Positions 1-8,127 of a stretch of 64,000 bases of DNA are shown one piece after another. The DNA comes from Pseudomonadota bacterium (lineage in GTDB: Bacteria; Pseudomonadota; Gammaproteobacteria; Burkholderiales; Burkholderiaceae_E): the NCBI GenBank assembly GCA_023389055.1, contig JAEWFA010000012.1, positions 1 to 64,000 on the forward strand, given 5' to 3'. The notes under the pieces were generated by a model. That model did no database searches. It was not told where the DNA came from and was given only the letters and a program-made list of their open reading frames with translations. How positions within the stretch are numbered: the stretch's first letter is position 1; every line of letters begins with the position of its first letter. A program made the translations under genes and the position numbers.

Positions 1-30
1 TCGTTCATCATTCTCGCGGCCGCAATGTCT

Positions 31-125
31 GAGCGCAGCGAGCGAAGCTCGCGCAGCGAGTTCGGCCGCGCAGCCGGCGCTGGGAGCATCGCAGCGAACC
101 CCGCGAAGCGGGGCTGCGCATCGGC
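31..125. repeat. GC-rich intergenic stretch with two GAA-loop hairpins
   Basis: The 210 bases before mrdA contain no convincing gene. Two perfect 6-bp stems with the same GAA triloop are visible: GCGAGC-GAA-GCTCGC at 38-52 and CCCCGC-GAA-GCGGGG at 99-113. A 9-bp direct repeat CGCAGCGAG occurs at 34-42 and 52-60. The second hairpin could end a transcript entering from the left, but there is no T-tract. In mre loci the gene before mrdA is usually mreD; its end is not recognisable here. Confidence 0.5.
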
Positions 126-210
126 GCGCCCGCGGCAGACGGCCCGCGCCTTTGCTCGCGCAGTCCATTCGCGCCGCGAACCGAGCGCTGTGGCACGCTG
201 AGATCGAGCG

Positions 211-2160
211 ATGGTCGAAGTCCGGAATCCCGAACGCGAACTGCATCGCCTGCGCGTGCGCCTGGCGGTCGCGACGCTCGTCGTGCTCGGCTGCTTCGGC
301 TTGCTCGGAGCGCGCTTCTGGTGGCTGCAGATCTACCGTTACGCCGACTTCCATGCGCAGGCCGAGGACAACCGCATCGCGCTCGTTCCGGCGCCGCCTT
401 CGCGCGGCCTGATCTTCGATCGCAACGGCGTGCTGCTCGCCGAGAACGTATCGGCGTACACGCTCGAGCTCACGCCGATGCGCAACGCGCGGCTCGAGGA
501 GACGATCGAGGCGCTGTCACAGGTCGTCGAGATCAGCGCGCGCGATCGCCGACGCTTCCGCAGGCTGCTCCAGGACTCGCGACGCTCCGAGAGCGTGCCG
601 CTGAAGGTCAAGCTCACCGACGAGGAAGTCGCACGGCTCGCAGTGCAACGCTTCCGCTTTCCCGGCGTGGAGATCCGTGCCCGGCTGTTCCGCACCTATC
701 CGTTGGGTGACACCGCCGCGCACGTGCTCGGCTACATCGGTCGCATCTCCACCGACGACCTCACGCGACTCGACGACCAGGAACGGCTGGCGCAATACGC
801 GGGCTCGACGCACATCGGCAAGGTGGGCATCGAGCAGTCGTACGAGCCGGTGCTGCACGGCCGGGTCGGCGCCGACGAAGTCGAGGTCTCGGCCGGCGGT
901 CGCGTCGTTCGCACGCTGTCGCGCACGCCCCCGATTCCCGGCTCGAACCTGATTCTGTCGATCGACATCCGCCTGCAGAAGCTCGCCGAGGAGCTGTTCG
1001 GCGAACGCCGCGGCGCGCTGGTGGCGATCGAGCCGGCCACCGGCGACGTGCTGGCTTTCGTCTCGCGTCCGGGCTACGACCCGAACCTGTTCGTCGACGG
1101 CATCGACCCGCAGACCTGGCAGTCGCTGAACGAAGACCCGGACCATCCGCTGATGAACCGGCCGCTGCGCGGCACCTATCCTCCGGGCTCGACCTACAAG
1201 CCCTTCATGGCGCTGGCCGCCCTCACGACCGGCGCACGCGCGCCGTCCGATACGATTTCCGACCCGGGCTACTTCCTGCTCGGCGCGCACCGGTTCCGCG
1301 ACTCCAAGCCGTCCGGACACGGCACCGTGGACCTGCGCAAGTCGATCGTCGTCTCGAGCGACACCTATTACTACAAGGTCGCCTATGAAATGGGCGTCGA
1401 CCGGATCCACGACTTCATGAAGCCGTGGGGCTTCGGCCAGCTCACGGGCATCGACCTGGAGAACGAGACGACCGGCGTGCTGCCGTCGACGCGTTGGAAG
1501 CTGCGCCGCTACAAGCAGAAATGGTTCCCCGGCGAGACGCCGTCGATCGGCATCGGACAGGGCTACAACGCATTCACCATCCTGCAGCTCGCGCACGCAA
1601 CCGCGACGCTCGCCAACAACGGCATCGTGATGAAACCGCATCTCGTGCAGTCCATCGAGGATCCGATCACGCACGAGCGCCGGCGCACGGTGCCGAAGGA
1701 AAGCTACCGCATCCCGCTCGCACCGGCGCACCTGAAGCTCGTGCAGGAAGCGATGGCCGAGGTCAACCGCGTGGGAACGGGACGTCTCGCCTTCGCCGGC
1801 GCGCAGTACGTCGCCGCCGGCAAGACGGGAACGGCGCAGGTCATCGGCATCCGCCAGAACGAGCGCTACGATGCCCGGCGCGTCTCCGAGCGTCACCGCG
1901 ATCACTCGCTGTTCATGGCCTTCGCTCCGCTGGACAGCCCGAAGATCGCCGTGGCGGTCATCGTCGAGAACGGCGGCTTCGGCGCGCAGGCAGCCGCGCC
2001 CATCGTGCGCAAGCTCTTCGACTATCAGCTGCTCGGCCAGCTGCCGAAGGATCTCGACGAAGACCTGCTGCCGAAGATCCAGGACGAGGCGGAGCTGCGC
2101 GACATCCCCGAAGACGTGGAGCCCGAGACGCTGCCGGTGCCGGAGGCCGCGCGGCCATGA
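211..2160 (+). CDS. mrdA: Penicillin-binding protein 2, peptidoglycan D,D-transpeptidase MrdA
   Basis: This class B penicillin-binding protein cross-links peptidoglycan during lateral wall growth and works with RodA in the elongasome. The 649-residue length is normal for the family. A short cytoplasmic N-terminus is followed by one membrane segment (about residues 17-40), a dimerisation/pedestal region starting with the SRGLIFDRNG motif (about 64-73), and a transpeptidase domain from about 250. The active-site motifs are all present: STYK at 327-330 (nucleophile S327), SSD at 382-384 and KTG at 538-540. It overlaps rodA by four bases (ATGA), which indicates translational coupling. The ATG at 211 has only a weak upstream GAG, but no better start is visible. 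Confidence 0.97.
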   Translation: MVEVRNPERELHRLRVRLAVATLVVLGCFGLLGARFWWLQIYRYADFHAQAEDNRIALVPAPPSRGLIFDRNGVLLAENVSAYTLELTPMRNARLEETIEALSQVVEISARDRRRFRRLLQDSRRSESVPLKVKLTDEEVARLAVQRFRFPGVEIRARLFRTYPLGDTAAHVLGYIGRISTDDLTRLDDQERLAQYAGSTHIGKVGIEQSYEPVLHGRVGADEVEVSAGGRVVRTLSRTPPIPGSNLILSIDIRLQKLAEELFGERRGALVAIEPATGDVLAFVSRPGYDPNLFVDGIDPQTWQSLNEDPDHPLMNRPLRGTYPPGSTYKPFMALAALTTGARAPSDTISDPGYFLLGAHRFRDSKPSGHGTVDLRKSIVVSSDTYYYKVAYEMGVDRIHDFMKPWGFGQLTGIDLENETTGVLPSTRWKLRRYKQKWFPGETPSIGIGQGYNAFTILQLAHATATLANNGIVMKPHLVQSIEDPITHERRRTVPKESYRIPLAPAHLKLVQEAMAEVNRVGTGRLAFAGAQYVAAGKTGTAQVIGIRQNERYDARRVSERHRDHSLFMAFAPLDSPKIAVAVIVENGGFGAQAAAPIVRKLFDYQLLGQLPKDLDEDLLPKIQDEAELRDIPEDVEPETLPVPEAARP

Positions 2161-3272
2161 CGCTGCACGAAAGCCCGTCGCTGTGGCGCCGTGTGCGTCC
2201 GCACCTGTTCGTATTCGATCCGGTGCTTTCGATCGCGCTGGCGATGCTCGTCGCGCTGAGCTTGGTAACGATGCAGTCGGCGGCGCTCGACTACGACGGA
2301 CGCATGGCCGATCACGCACGCAACCTGTTCATCGCCTTCGCGGCGTTGTGGTTCGCGGCGAACCTGCCGCTTCAATGGATACAGCGCATCGCATCGCCCG
2401 CCTATCTCATCGGGCTGGCGCTGCTGGTGGCGGTGGCGCTGTTCGGCGACGTGGCCAAGGGAGCGCGTCGCTGGCTCGATCTAGGCTTCACGCGGATACA
2501 GCCCTCGGAGCTGATGAAGATCGCGATGCCGATGATGCTCGCGTGGTGGTTCCAGCAACGCGAAGGCGCGCAGGGCTGGGTCGACTTCGTCGTCGCCGGC
2601 ATCCTGCTCGCAGTGCCGCTCGGCCTGATCGTGCGCCAGCCCGACCTCGGCACGGCGATTCTCGTCTTCGGCGCCGGGTTCTACGTGATCTACCTGGCCG
2701 GCCTGGGCTGGAAAGTGATCCTCGGCGGGCTGGCCGGCGTGCTCGCGTCGATGCCGGTGCTGTGGTCTCTGCTGCACGAATACCAGCGCCAGCGCGTGCT
2801 GATGATGATCGACCCGTCGGCGGACCCGCTCGGGCGCGGCTTTCACGTCATCCAGTCGACGATCGCGGTCGGTTCGGGCGGCGTCTGGGGCAAGGGCTGG
2901 ATGCAGGGCACGCAGGCGCACCTCGAGTTCATCCCCGAGCGCACGACCGATTTCGTCTTCGCGGTGTTCTCGGAGGAATTCGGCATGGTGGGCAACGTCG
3001 TGCTGCTCGCCATCTACCTGCTGATCATCACTCGCGGAATGGTCATCGCCGCCAACGGCGCGAACATCTTCGCGCGCCTGCTCGCAGGAGCCATCACGCT
3101 GATCCTGTTCACCTACGCGTTCGTGAACATCGGCATGGTCTCGGGCATCCTGCCGGTGGTCGGCGTGCCGTTGCCGATGATGTCGTACGGCGGGACGGCG
3201 ATGCTCACGCTCGGCATCGGCATGGGCCTGCTGATGAGCATCGCGCGCCAGCGCAGGCTCGTGCAGACCTGA
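2157..3272 (+). CDS. rodA: Rod-shape-determining peptidoglycan glycosyltransferase RodA
   Basis: A SEDS-family polytopic membrane protein of 371 residues that polymerises glycan strands from lipid II in partnership with PBP2. About ten hydrophobic segments are visible. The C-terminal SEDS signature is clear: a stretch reading NIGMVSGILPVVGVPLPM followed by SYGGTAM. The ATG overlaps the mrdA stop codon, so the two proteins of the complex are likely made together. The next gene is convergent, only 12 bases downstream, and no hairpin terminator is visible in that gap. Confidence 0.96.
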   Translation: MTLHESPSLWRRVRPHLFVFDPVLSIALAMLVALSLVTMQSAALDYDGRMADHARNLFIAFAALWFAANLPLQWIQRIASPAYLIGLALLVAVALFGDVAKGARRWLDLGFTRIQPSELMKIAMPMMLAWWFQQREGAQGWVDFVVAGILLAVPLGLIVRQPDLGTAILVFGAGFYVIYLAGLGWKVILGGLAGVLASMPVLWSLLHEYQRQRVLMMIDPSADPLGRGFHVIQSTIAVGSGGVWGKGWMQGTQAHLEFIPERTTDFVFAVFSEEFGMVGNVVLLAIYLLIITRGMVIAANGANIFARLLAGAITLILFTYAFVNIGMVSGILPVVGVPLPMMSYGGTAMLTLGIGMGLLMSIARQRRLVQT

Positions 3273-3284
3273 GAACGATCGGTT

Positions 3285-4358
3285 TCAGGAGCTGCGCACG
3301 CCCCGTCCGCGCAGCGCGCCGGCCACGATCCAGTGCAGCAGTCCGGCGAAGGCGAGCGTCCAGGCGGCGAGCGCCGCGACGAGGAAGCCGCGTGCGACGA
3401 CATCGAGGAAATCGAAGTCGAGCGCGCGCTGCATCTCGTGCGTGCACACCGCGTACATGCCCAGCGGGAACACCGCGCCCCAGTACGACGCGTCGTAGCG
3501 GAGCGGAAATCGCTTCCAGACGTAGCGCCAGACGCCCAGCACCAGGAGCATCGGAATCCACCACGTGCCGGTAGCCCAGTAGAGCACCGTGAAGCCCTTC
3601 AGGAACGGCAGCAGCGAATCCAGGAACGGCGCGTTCGGCGCATTGAGCACGAGCAGCGAGCCGGCTAGCGTGGAGATCGCCATCGCGCCCATGTTGATCC
3701 AGTACGGCGGCGTGAGGTCGTCGGGCGAAAGGCGAAGGAACGTGTACCGATAGAAGATCAGCGTCATGATCCACACGTACAGCATTCCGCCCCACAGCCA
3801 CATCGACAACGCGAAGAAGTTCAGCTCGAGCTTCCACCGCGGATCGGCGTGCGTGGCGAGCTGTGCGGCGAGCACGGCCACCGATTGCGTTGCGACGATC
3901 GCCAGCAGCCAGATTCCCGACAGGCCCCGCTCGAGCGTCGGTTTCTCGTCGCGAACCGTGAGCGCGGTGAACACGGAGTAGGTGAGCGCGATCCACAGCA
4001 CCACCGCGAGCCCCCACAACACCGCGGCAACCCGATAGTTGCCGACCAGCGAGATGAATTGCGCGCCGAGCACTCCAGTGGCGGCAACCGCGGTGAAGAA
4101 CCCCGGCGCCCGGGCGTGCGAGCACAGGTCGGCGAGAAAGCGCGCGCGATGGCGCGAGATGCGCAACAGGTTCAGCGCGCACAACGCGGTCCAGGCGAGG
4201 ATGTTCAGCGCGAACAGCGCGTGCGCGAGTCGCGCAAGGCCCTCCAGATGCGACGCGATCGAGACGATGCCGGTCGCCATCACCATGGCGAAGCCGGCCG
4301 GCGGAAGATCGGCGAGGACGCCCGACGTCCCGCCGATCGCTCCGCGCGATCCGCTCAA
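3285..4358 (-). CDS. SLAC1/TehA-type anion channel family membrane protein
   Basis: A highly hydrophobic protein of about 357 residues with roughly ten membrane segments, matching the voltage-dependent anion channel / tellurite-resistance TehA / C4-dicarboxylate TDT superfamily. The N-terminal PPAGFAMVMATGI motif followed by a long run of paired helices is typical. Family members move anions or export dicarboxylates or sulfite; the substrate cannot be read from sequence. No ATG lies near the expected N-terminus. I chose the TTG whose last two bases begin the TGA of the upstream osmC-like gene (TTGA), giving tight coupling. An ATG at about 4287 would remove part of the first helix, so the TTG is preferred. 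Confidence 0.8.
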   Translation of the reverse strand: MSGSRGAIGGTSGVLADLPPAGFAMVMATGIVSIASHLEGLARLAHALFALNILAWTALCALNLLRISRHRARFLADLCSHARAPGFFTAVAATGVLGAQFISLVGNYRVAAVLWGLAVVLWIALTYSVFTALTVRDEKPTLERGLSGIWLLAIVATQSVAVLAAQLATHADPRWKLELNFFALSMWLWGGMLYVWIMTLIFYRYTFLRLSPDDLTPPYWINMGAMAISTLAGSLLVLNAPNAPFLDSLLPFLKGFTVLYWATGTWWIPMLLVLGVWRYVWKRFPLRYDASYWGAVFPLGMYAVCTHEMQRALDFDFLDVVARGFLVAALAAWTLAFAGLLHWIVAGALRGRGVRSS

Positions 4359-4777
4359 GCCGATTTCAGCCGCGCAGTCGCCTGGATTTCGGTGGCGGCC
4401 AGCGCCTTCGACACGGGGCAATCCTTCTTCGCGCTCTGCACGTTCTGCTGGAACGTCGCGTCGTCGATGCCCGGCACGTCGGCCTCGGTGTCGAGCTCGA
4501 TCTTCGTGATGCGCGGCCCCTCGCCCAGATGCACCTTCGCGGTGGTGCGCAGATCCTTCACCGGGTGGCCGGATTTCTCGAGCAGCAACGACAGGTACAT
4601 CGAGAAGCATCCGGCGTGGGCCGCTCCGATCAGCTCCTCGGGGTTGGTTCCCGGCGTGTCGCCGAAACGGGTGCCGAAGCTGAACGGCCCTTCGAAGGCG
4701 CCGCTGCCGAGCTTCATCCGGCCCGCGCCCTCCTTGAGCGTTCCCTGCCACGAAGCCGATGCGTTTCGAACGGTCAT
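4355..4777 (-). CDS. OsmC/Ohr-family peroxiredoxin-like protein
   Basis: A 140-residue cytosolic protein of the OsmC family, which reduces organic hydroperoxides with a reactive cysteine pair. Both expected cysteines are present: C57 in AAHAGCFSM and C120 in KKDCPVSKAL. The sequence resembles OsmC proper more than Ohr (FGTRFGDTPGTNPEELIGAAHAG). A good ribosome-binding site (AGGAG) precedes the ATG. The gene overlaps the start of the channel-like gene by four bases, so peroxide defence and an anion channel are co-translated. The physiological substrate is not evident. Confidence 0.92.
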   Translation of the reverse strand: MTVRNASASWQGTLKEGAGRMKLGSGAFEGPFSFGTRFGDTPGTNPEELIGAAHAGCFSMYLSLLLEKSGHPVKDLRTTAKVHLGEGPRITKIELDTEADVPGIDDATFQQNVQSAKKDCPVSKALAATEIQATARLKSA

Positions 4778-4826
4778 CTCGCACTCCTGTTGGTGAATGA
4801 AGATCGGATGCGTGCGCGGCGGCGCT

Positions 4827-5834
4827 TCAGTCGCCGCCCGCTTTCAGCAGGATCTTGCCGATATGCCGTGACGACTGCATCAGCTCGTGCGCGGCACGCG
4901 CGTCGGCAAGATCGAAGGTTTCGAAGACCACCGGCCGCACCGTGTCCGATTCGAGCAGCGGCCACGCGTGCTCGAGCAACTGGCGGGCGATGTGCGCCTT
5001 CTCCTCGACACTGCGCGGCCGCAGCGTCGAGCCCGTCCAGTGCAGCCGCTTGACCATCAACAGCGTGAAGTCGGCGTCGATCTTCGCGCCTTCTAGGAAT
5101 GCGATCTGCACGAGCCGGCCTTCGACGGCGAGCGCGCGCAGGTTGCGAGCGACGTAATCGCCGCCGACCATGTCGAGAATCAGGTCGACTCCTTGCCGGC
5201 CGGTGAGCGCGCGCACGCGCTCGACGAAATCCTCGTTGCGGTATTCGATGGCCGTCGTCGCACCGTAGTGTTCGCAGGCGCGTGCCTTCTGCGCGCTGCC
5301 CACGGTGGTGTAGACGGTGGCGCCGCGCGCGCGCGCGAGCTGGATCGCCGCCAGCCCGATCCCCGAAGATCCGCCGTGCACGAGGAAGCGCTCGCCGGCG
5401 CGCAGTGCGCCGCGATCGAACACGTTCGTCCAGACAGTGAAGAAGTTCTCGGGCAGCGAGGCGGCCTGCGCGAGAGTGAGCCCGCGCGGAATCGGCAGCG
5501 CCTGCGCCGCCGGCGCAACCGCGTACTCGGCATAGCCCCCGCCGTTGAGCAGCGCGCAGACGTGATCGCCGACTCGAAACCCGTCGACGCGCTCGCCGAT
5601 CGCGACGACTTCGCCGGCCGCTTCCAGCCCCAGCACCGGCGAGGCACCGGGCGGCGGCGGATAACGTCCCTCGCGCTGGGCGACGTCGGGTCGATTCACG
5701 CCGGCGTAGGCGACGCGAACCAGCAGGTCTTCGGGCCCGGGTCGCGGCACCGGCGCGTCGACGAGTCGCAGCACCGAGGGCGCACCGCCCTCGCCGTGCT
5801 CGATCTGTTTCATTCGGGACGGAACGGATGTCAT
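4827..5834 (-). CDS. NAD(P)H-quinone oxidoreductase, PIG3-type zinc-independent MDR
   Basis: A 335-residue medium-chain dehydrogenase/reductase of the quinone oxidoreductase (QOR/TP53I3-like) group, which reduces quinones with NADPH. The fold is clear: a GroES-like N-terminal domain (GVNRPDVAQREGRYPPPPGA), the LPENFFTVWTNVF segment, then a Rossmann site HGGSSGIGLAAIQLA. The zinc ligands of alcohol dehydrogenases are absent. An in-frame ATG 12 codons upstream exists, but PIG3 proteins normally begin close to the MKQIE motif, so the ATG at 5834 (eight residues before that motif) is chosen. The gene is divergent from the CnbZ/Rid-like gene, with about 65 bases between starts. Confidence 0.88.
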   Translation of the reverse strand: MTSVPSRMKQIEHGEGGAPSVLRLVDAPVPRPGPEDLLVRVAYAGVNRPDVAQREGRYPPPPGASPVLGLEAAGEVVAIGERVDGFRVGDHVCALLNGGGYAEYAVAPAAQALPIPRGLTLAQAASLPENFFTVWTNVFDRGALRAGERFLVHGGSSGIGLAAIQLARARGATVYTTVGSAQKARACEHYGATTAIEYRNEDFVERVRALTGRQGVDLILDMVGGDYVARNLRALAVEGRLVQIAFLEGAKIDADFTLLMVKRLHWTGSTLRPRSVEEKAHIARQLLEHAWPLLESDTVRPVVFETFDLADARAAHELMQSSRHIGKILLKAGGD

Positions 5835-5899
5835 GGGGATCGGCTTGCACGCCGGCGATGCGGCGTTCATAGTCCGTGCGAAGCGGCACGGACCGGGAA

Positions 5900-6697
5900 A
5901 TGCCCACCATACACAATTCCACCGGCGCGGACTACGCGTACCTGCGCGGCGGACCTGCGTTTTCCGCTGGCGTCATCGCGCTGCCCGGTTTCGAGATCGT
6001 GCGCGCGCGCTTCTCGCGCCTGCTGCCGCTGCACGAAGGTTTCGACGCGATAGCGGCCCACCTGCGCCAGCGCAACCGACCGCTCACGGCGCTGTGCGCG
6101 GCGGAGCTGCGCTCGCCGCGTCCGTTCACGCTGGGCGGCTTCGGCCATTTCAACGCGCAGTACGTCGGCGTGCTGCGCCAGTGGGGGCTCGCCGTCGACG
6201 ATGCGGTTCCGGTGGCGCGCAGCAACGCCTGTCCGCTATACGAGCCGCCCGAGGAACCGTCGTTCCACGCGTTCTGCTACACGGCGCCGATCGGTGCGGC
6301 GCACGCCGGGCTGCTGACGACCTCCGACCACGCGCCCGAGGCGCCGGCGCCGCGCGGCTTCGTCGTCTCGGGCTTCACCGAATGGCTCGAAGGCACGCCC
6401 TTCCCCGAAGGCATCGTCGCCTGGGGCGACACGTCTGCCGACGGACTGGCGCAGAAAGTCGATTTCGTGCTCGGCGGACTCGAGCGCAACACGTCGGCGC
6501 TGGGCGCACGATGGCAGGCCGTCACCGCGGTACAGGTCTATACCGTGCACGATTTCGGCGCGCTGGTCGGGACTCATTTCGCGCCGCGCGGGCTCACGCG
6601 ACTGGGGCTCGAATGGCACCTCTGCCGTCCGCCGGTCGACGGCCTGGAGTTCGAGATCGACGTGCGCGGCGTGCGTCGGGAGCTGGTCGTCGATTGA
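5900..6697 (+). CDS. CnbZ/Rid-like protein, possible 2-aminomuconate-type deaminase
   Basis: A 265-residue soluble protein with no signal peptide or membrane segment. Segments such as LRGGPAFSAGVI near the N-terminus and CRPPVDGLEFEIDVRG near the C-terminus resemble, from memory, the 2-amino-5-chloromuconate deaminase CnbZ group, a two-domain relative of RidA proteins. This similarity is unverified. No aromatic nitro-compound genes lie nearby, so an actual muconate substrate is doubtful and a general enamine/imine deaminase role is equally possible. The ATG at 5900 follows ACCGGGAA. The stop overlaps the TTG start of the next gene, a DNA glycosylase, indicating coupled translation. Confidence 0.5.
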   Translation: MPTIHNSTGADYAYLRGGPAFSAGVIALPGFEIVRARFSRLLPLHEGFDAIAAHLRQRNRPLTALCAAELRSPRPFTLGGFGHFNAQYVGVLRQWGLAVDDAVPVARSNACPLYEPPEEPSFHAFCYTAPIGAAHAGLLTTSDHAPEAPAPRGFVVSGFTEWLEGTPFPEGIVAWGDTSADGLAQKVDFVLGGLERNTSALGARWQAVTAVQVYTVHDFGALVGTHFAPRGLTRLGLEWHLCRPPVDGLEFEIDVRGVRRELVVD

Positions 6698-7560
6698 CCG
6701 TCGCCGACCAGCTCGTCCATAACGCGCGCTCGCTCGCGCGCGCCGTCGATCGCCTGCATTTCGGCCCGCCGGTCGTGCACGTGTACAACCCGCTCGACTA
6801 CGCGTGGGCGATGCACGAGGCGTACCTGCGCCGCTTCGCGGCCACGCGCAAGCGGGTCGTCTTCGTCGGGATGAACCCGGGCCCCTTCGGAATGATGCAG
6901 ACCGGCGTTCCGTTCGGCGAGGTCGCTGCGGTGCGCGACTGGATGCATCTCGACGCGCCGCTGTCGCGCCCGGCGCGACAGCATCCGAAGCGTCCGATCG
7001 AGGGCATGTCGTGCCGGCGCAGCGAAGTCAGCGGCCAGCGCGTATGGGGGTGGGCGGCGGCGCGGTTCGGCGCGCCCGAGGCGTTCTTCGAGCACGCGCT
7101 GGTACTCAACTACTGCCCGCTGGTCTTTCTCGCCGAAAGCGGACGCAACTGCACTCCCGACAAGCTGCCCGCCGCCGAGCTTCAGCCGCTGCAGCACGCC
7201 TGCGACCTGCATCTGCGACGCGCGCTCGATCTGCTCGAGCCGCAGTGGATCATCGGCATCGGCGGCTATGCGATGAAACGGCTCGCAGCCGTGCTCGGCG
7301 CGGCGCAGCGCGCACACGACGTCGACGCTGTGCGCTCGGCGACGAATGCTGCCGACGCGAACGTGCGCGCCGGCTTCCCGCGCATCGGCCAGATCCTGCA
7401 TCCGAGTCCGGCCAGCCCGCTTGCCAATCGCGGCTGGGCCGAGCAGGTCGACGCGCAACTCGACGCGCTCGGCGTTCTGCAGGTGCTGCCCCGCTATCGG
7501 CGCGCGAGCGCTCGTACCGACCCCGGCCCGCCGCTACGCCCCCCCGAAGAGGCCCGGTAA
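6694..7560 (+). CDS. SMUG1-type single-strand-selective uracil-DNA glycosylase
   Basis: A 288-residue base-excision repair enzyme that removes uracil and oxidised uracils from DNA. The SMUG1 signature is strong: GMNPGPFGMMQTGVPFGEV from residue 59, with N61 at the position of the catalytic asparagine, and HPSPASPLANRGW with H236. The middle segment LNYCPLVFLAESGRNCTPDKL is also typical. The start is a TTG that overlaps the previous stop (TTGA). No ATG precedes the first conserved residues (VVHVYNPLDYA), so the TTG is well supported. The last 20 or so residues are proline- and arginine-rich and probably disordered. SMUG1 homologues are scattered in bacteria, so transfer in the distant past is possible. 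Confidence 0.93.
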   Translation: MTVADQLVHNARSLARAVDRLHFGPPVVHVYNPLDYAWAMHEAYLRRFAATRKRVVFVGMNPGPFGMMQTGVPFGEVAAVRDWMHLDAPLSRPARQHPKRPIEGMSCRRSEVSGQRVWGWAAARFGAPEAFFEHALVLNYCPLVFLAESGRNCTPDKLPAAELQPLQHACDLHLRRALDLLEPQWIIGIGGYAMKRLAAVLGAAQRAHDVDAVRSATNAADANVRAGFPRIGQILHPSPASPLANRGWAEQVDAQLDALGVLQVLPRYRRASARTDPGPPLRPPEEAR

Positions 7561-7612
7561 CGTCGCCGGCGCTCGGTTGACGCGCACGCGGGCCGTCGAC
7601 GAAGATATCCGG

Positions 7613-8059
7613 ATGGCCACGGCGCCCGATTTCGCGCAGCGCGTGCGCGAGAGTTTCGCGCGCCAGCCGGCCATGCGGCTCATCGGTGCGCAACTCGCAC
7701 GGGTCGCCGAGGGCGAAGTCGAGATCGACCTGCCCTTCCGCCCCGAAATCGCCCAGCAACACGGATTCGTGCACGCCGGCATCATCGGCGCGGCGCTCGA
7801 TTCGGCCTGTGGTTATGCCGCCCTGAGCACGATGCCGGAGGGCGCCGGCGTGCTGACGGTCGAGTTCAAGCTGAACTGCCTCGCGCCGGCCGCCGGCGAG
7901 CGCTTCCGGCTCGTCGGTCGGGTCCGCAAGGTGGGTCGCACGATCGTCGTCGCCGAGGGCGAAGCGATCGGCGTCCGCCCCGACGGCAGCGAAAAGCTGG
8001 TTTCGACGATGACCGCTACCGTAATGGTGATCCGGGGCCGCGAAGGCGTCGTCGACTGA
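7613..8059 (+). CDS. PaaI-family hotdog acyl-CoA thioesterase
   Basis: A 148-residue hotdog-fold thioesterase. The motif QQHGFVHAGIIGAALDSACGYAA (about residues 45-67) carries the HG...D pattern used for catalysis in PaaI-like enzymes, followed by the VEFKLNCLAPA beta strand. It probably hydrolyses small or aromatic acyl-CoA esters, relieving CoA trapping. It sits immediately before the isovaleryl-CoA dehydrogenase gene in the same direction (68 bases apart), consistent with a role beside acyl-CoA catabolism. An upstream in-frame TTG at about 7577 is possible, but the ATG fits the family N-terminus better. Confidence 0.85.
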   Translation: MATAPDFAQRVRESFARQPAMRLIGAQLARVAEGEVEIDLPFRPEIAQQHGFVHAGIIGAALDSACGYAALSTMPEGAGVLTVEFKLNCLAPAAGERFRLVGRVRKVGRTIVVAEGEAIGVRPDGSEKLVSTMTATVMVIRGREGVVD

Positions 8060-8127
8060 GCGACAATCGGGTCGCACGCGCCGTACGAACGCGCACCTGA
8101 TCCCAGTTCGACGAGAAGAGACCCACG

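Noticed and set aside
517..2319. 600-codon antisense frame across mrdA
   Set aside because: Low-complexity Arg/Asp/Val-rich product opposite all PBP2 motifs; a shadow of codon bias.
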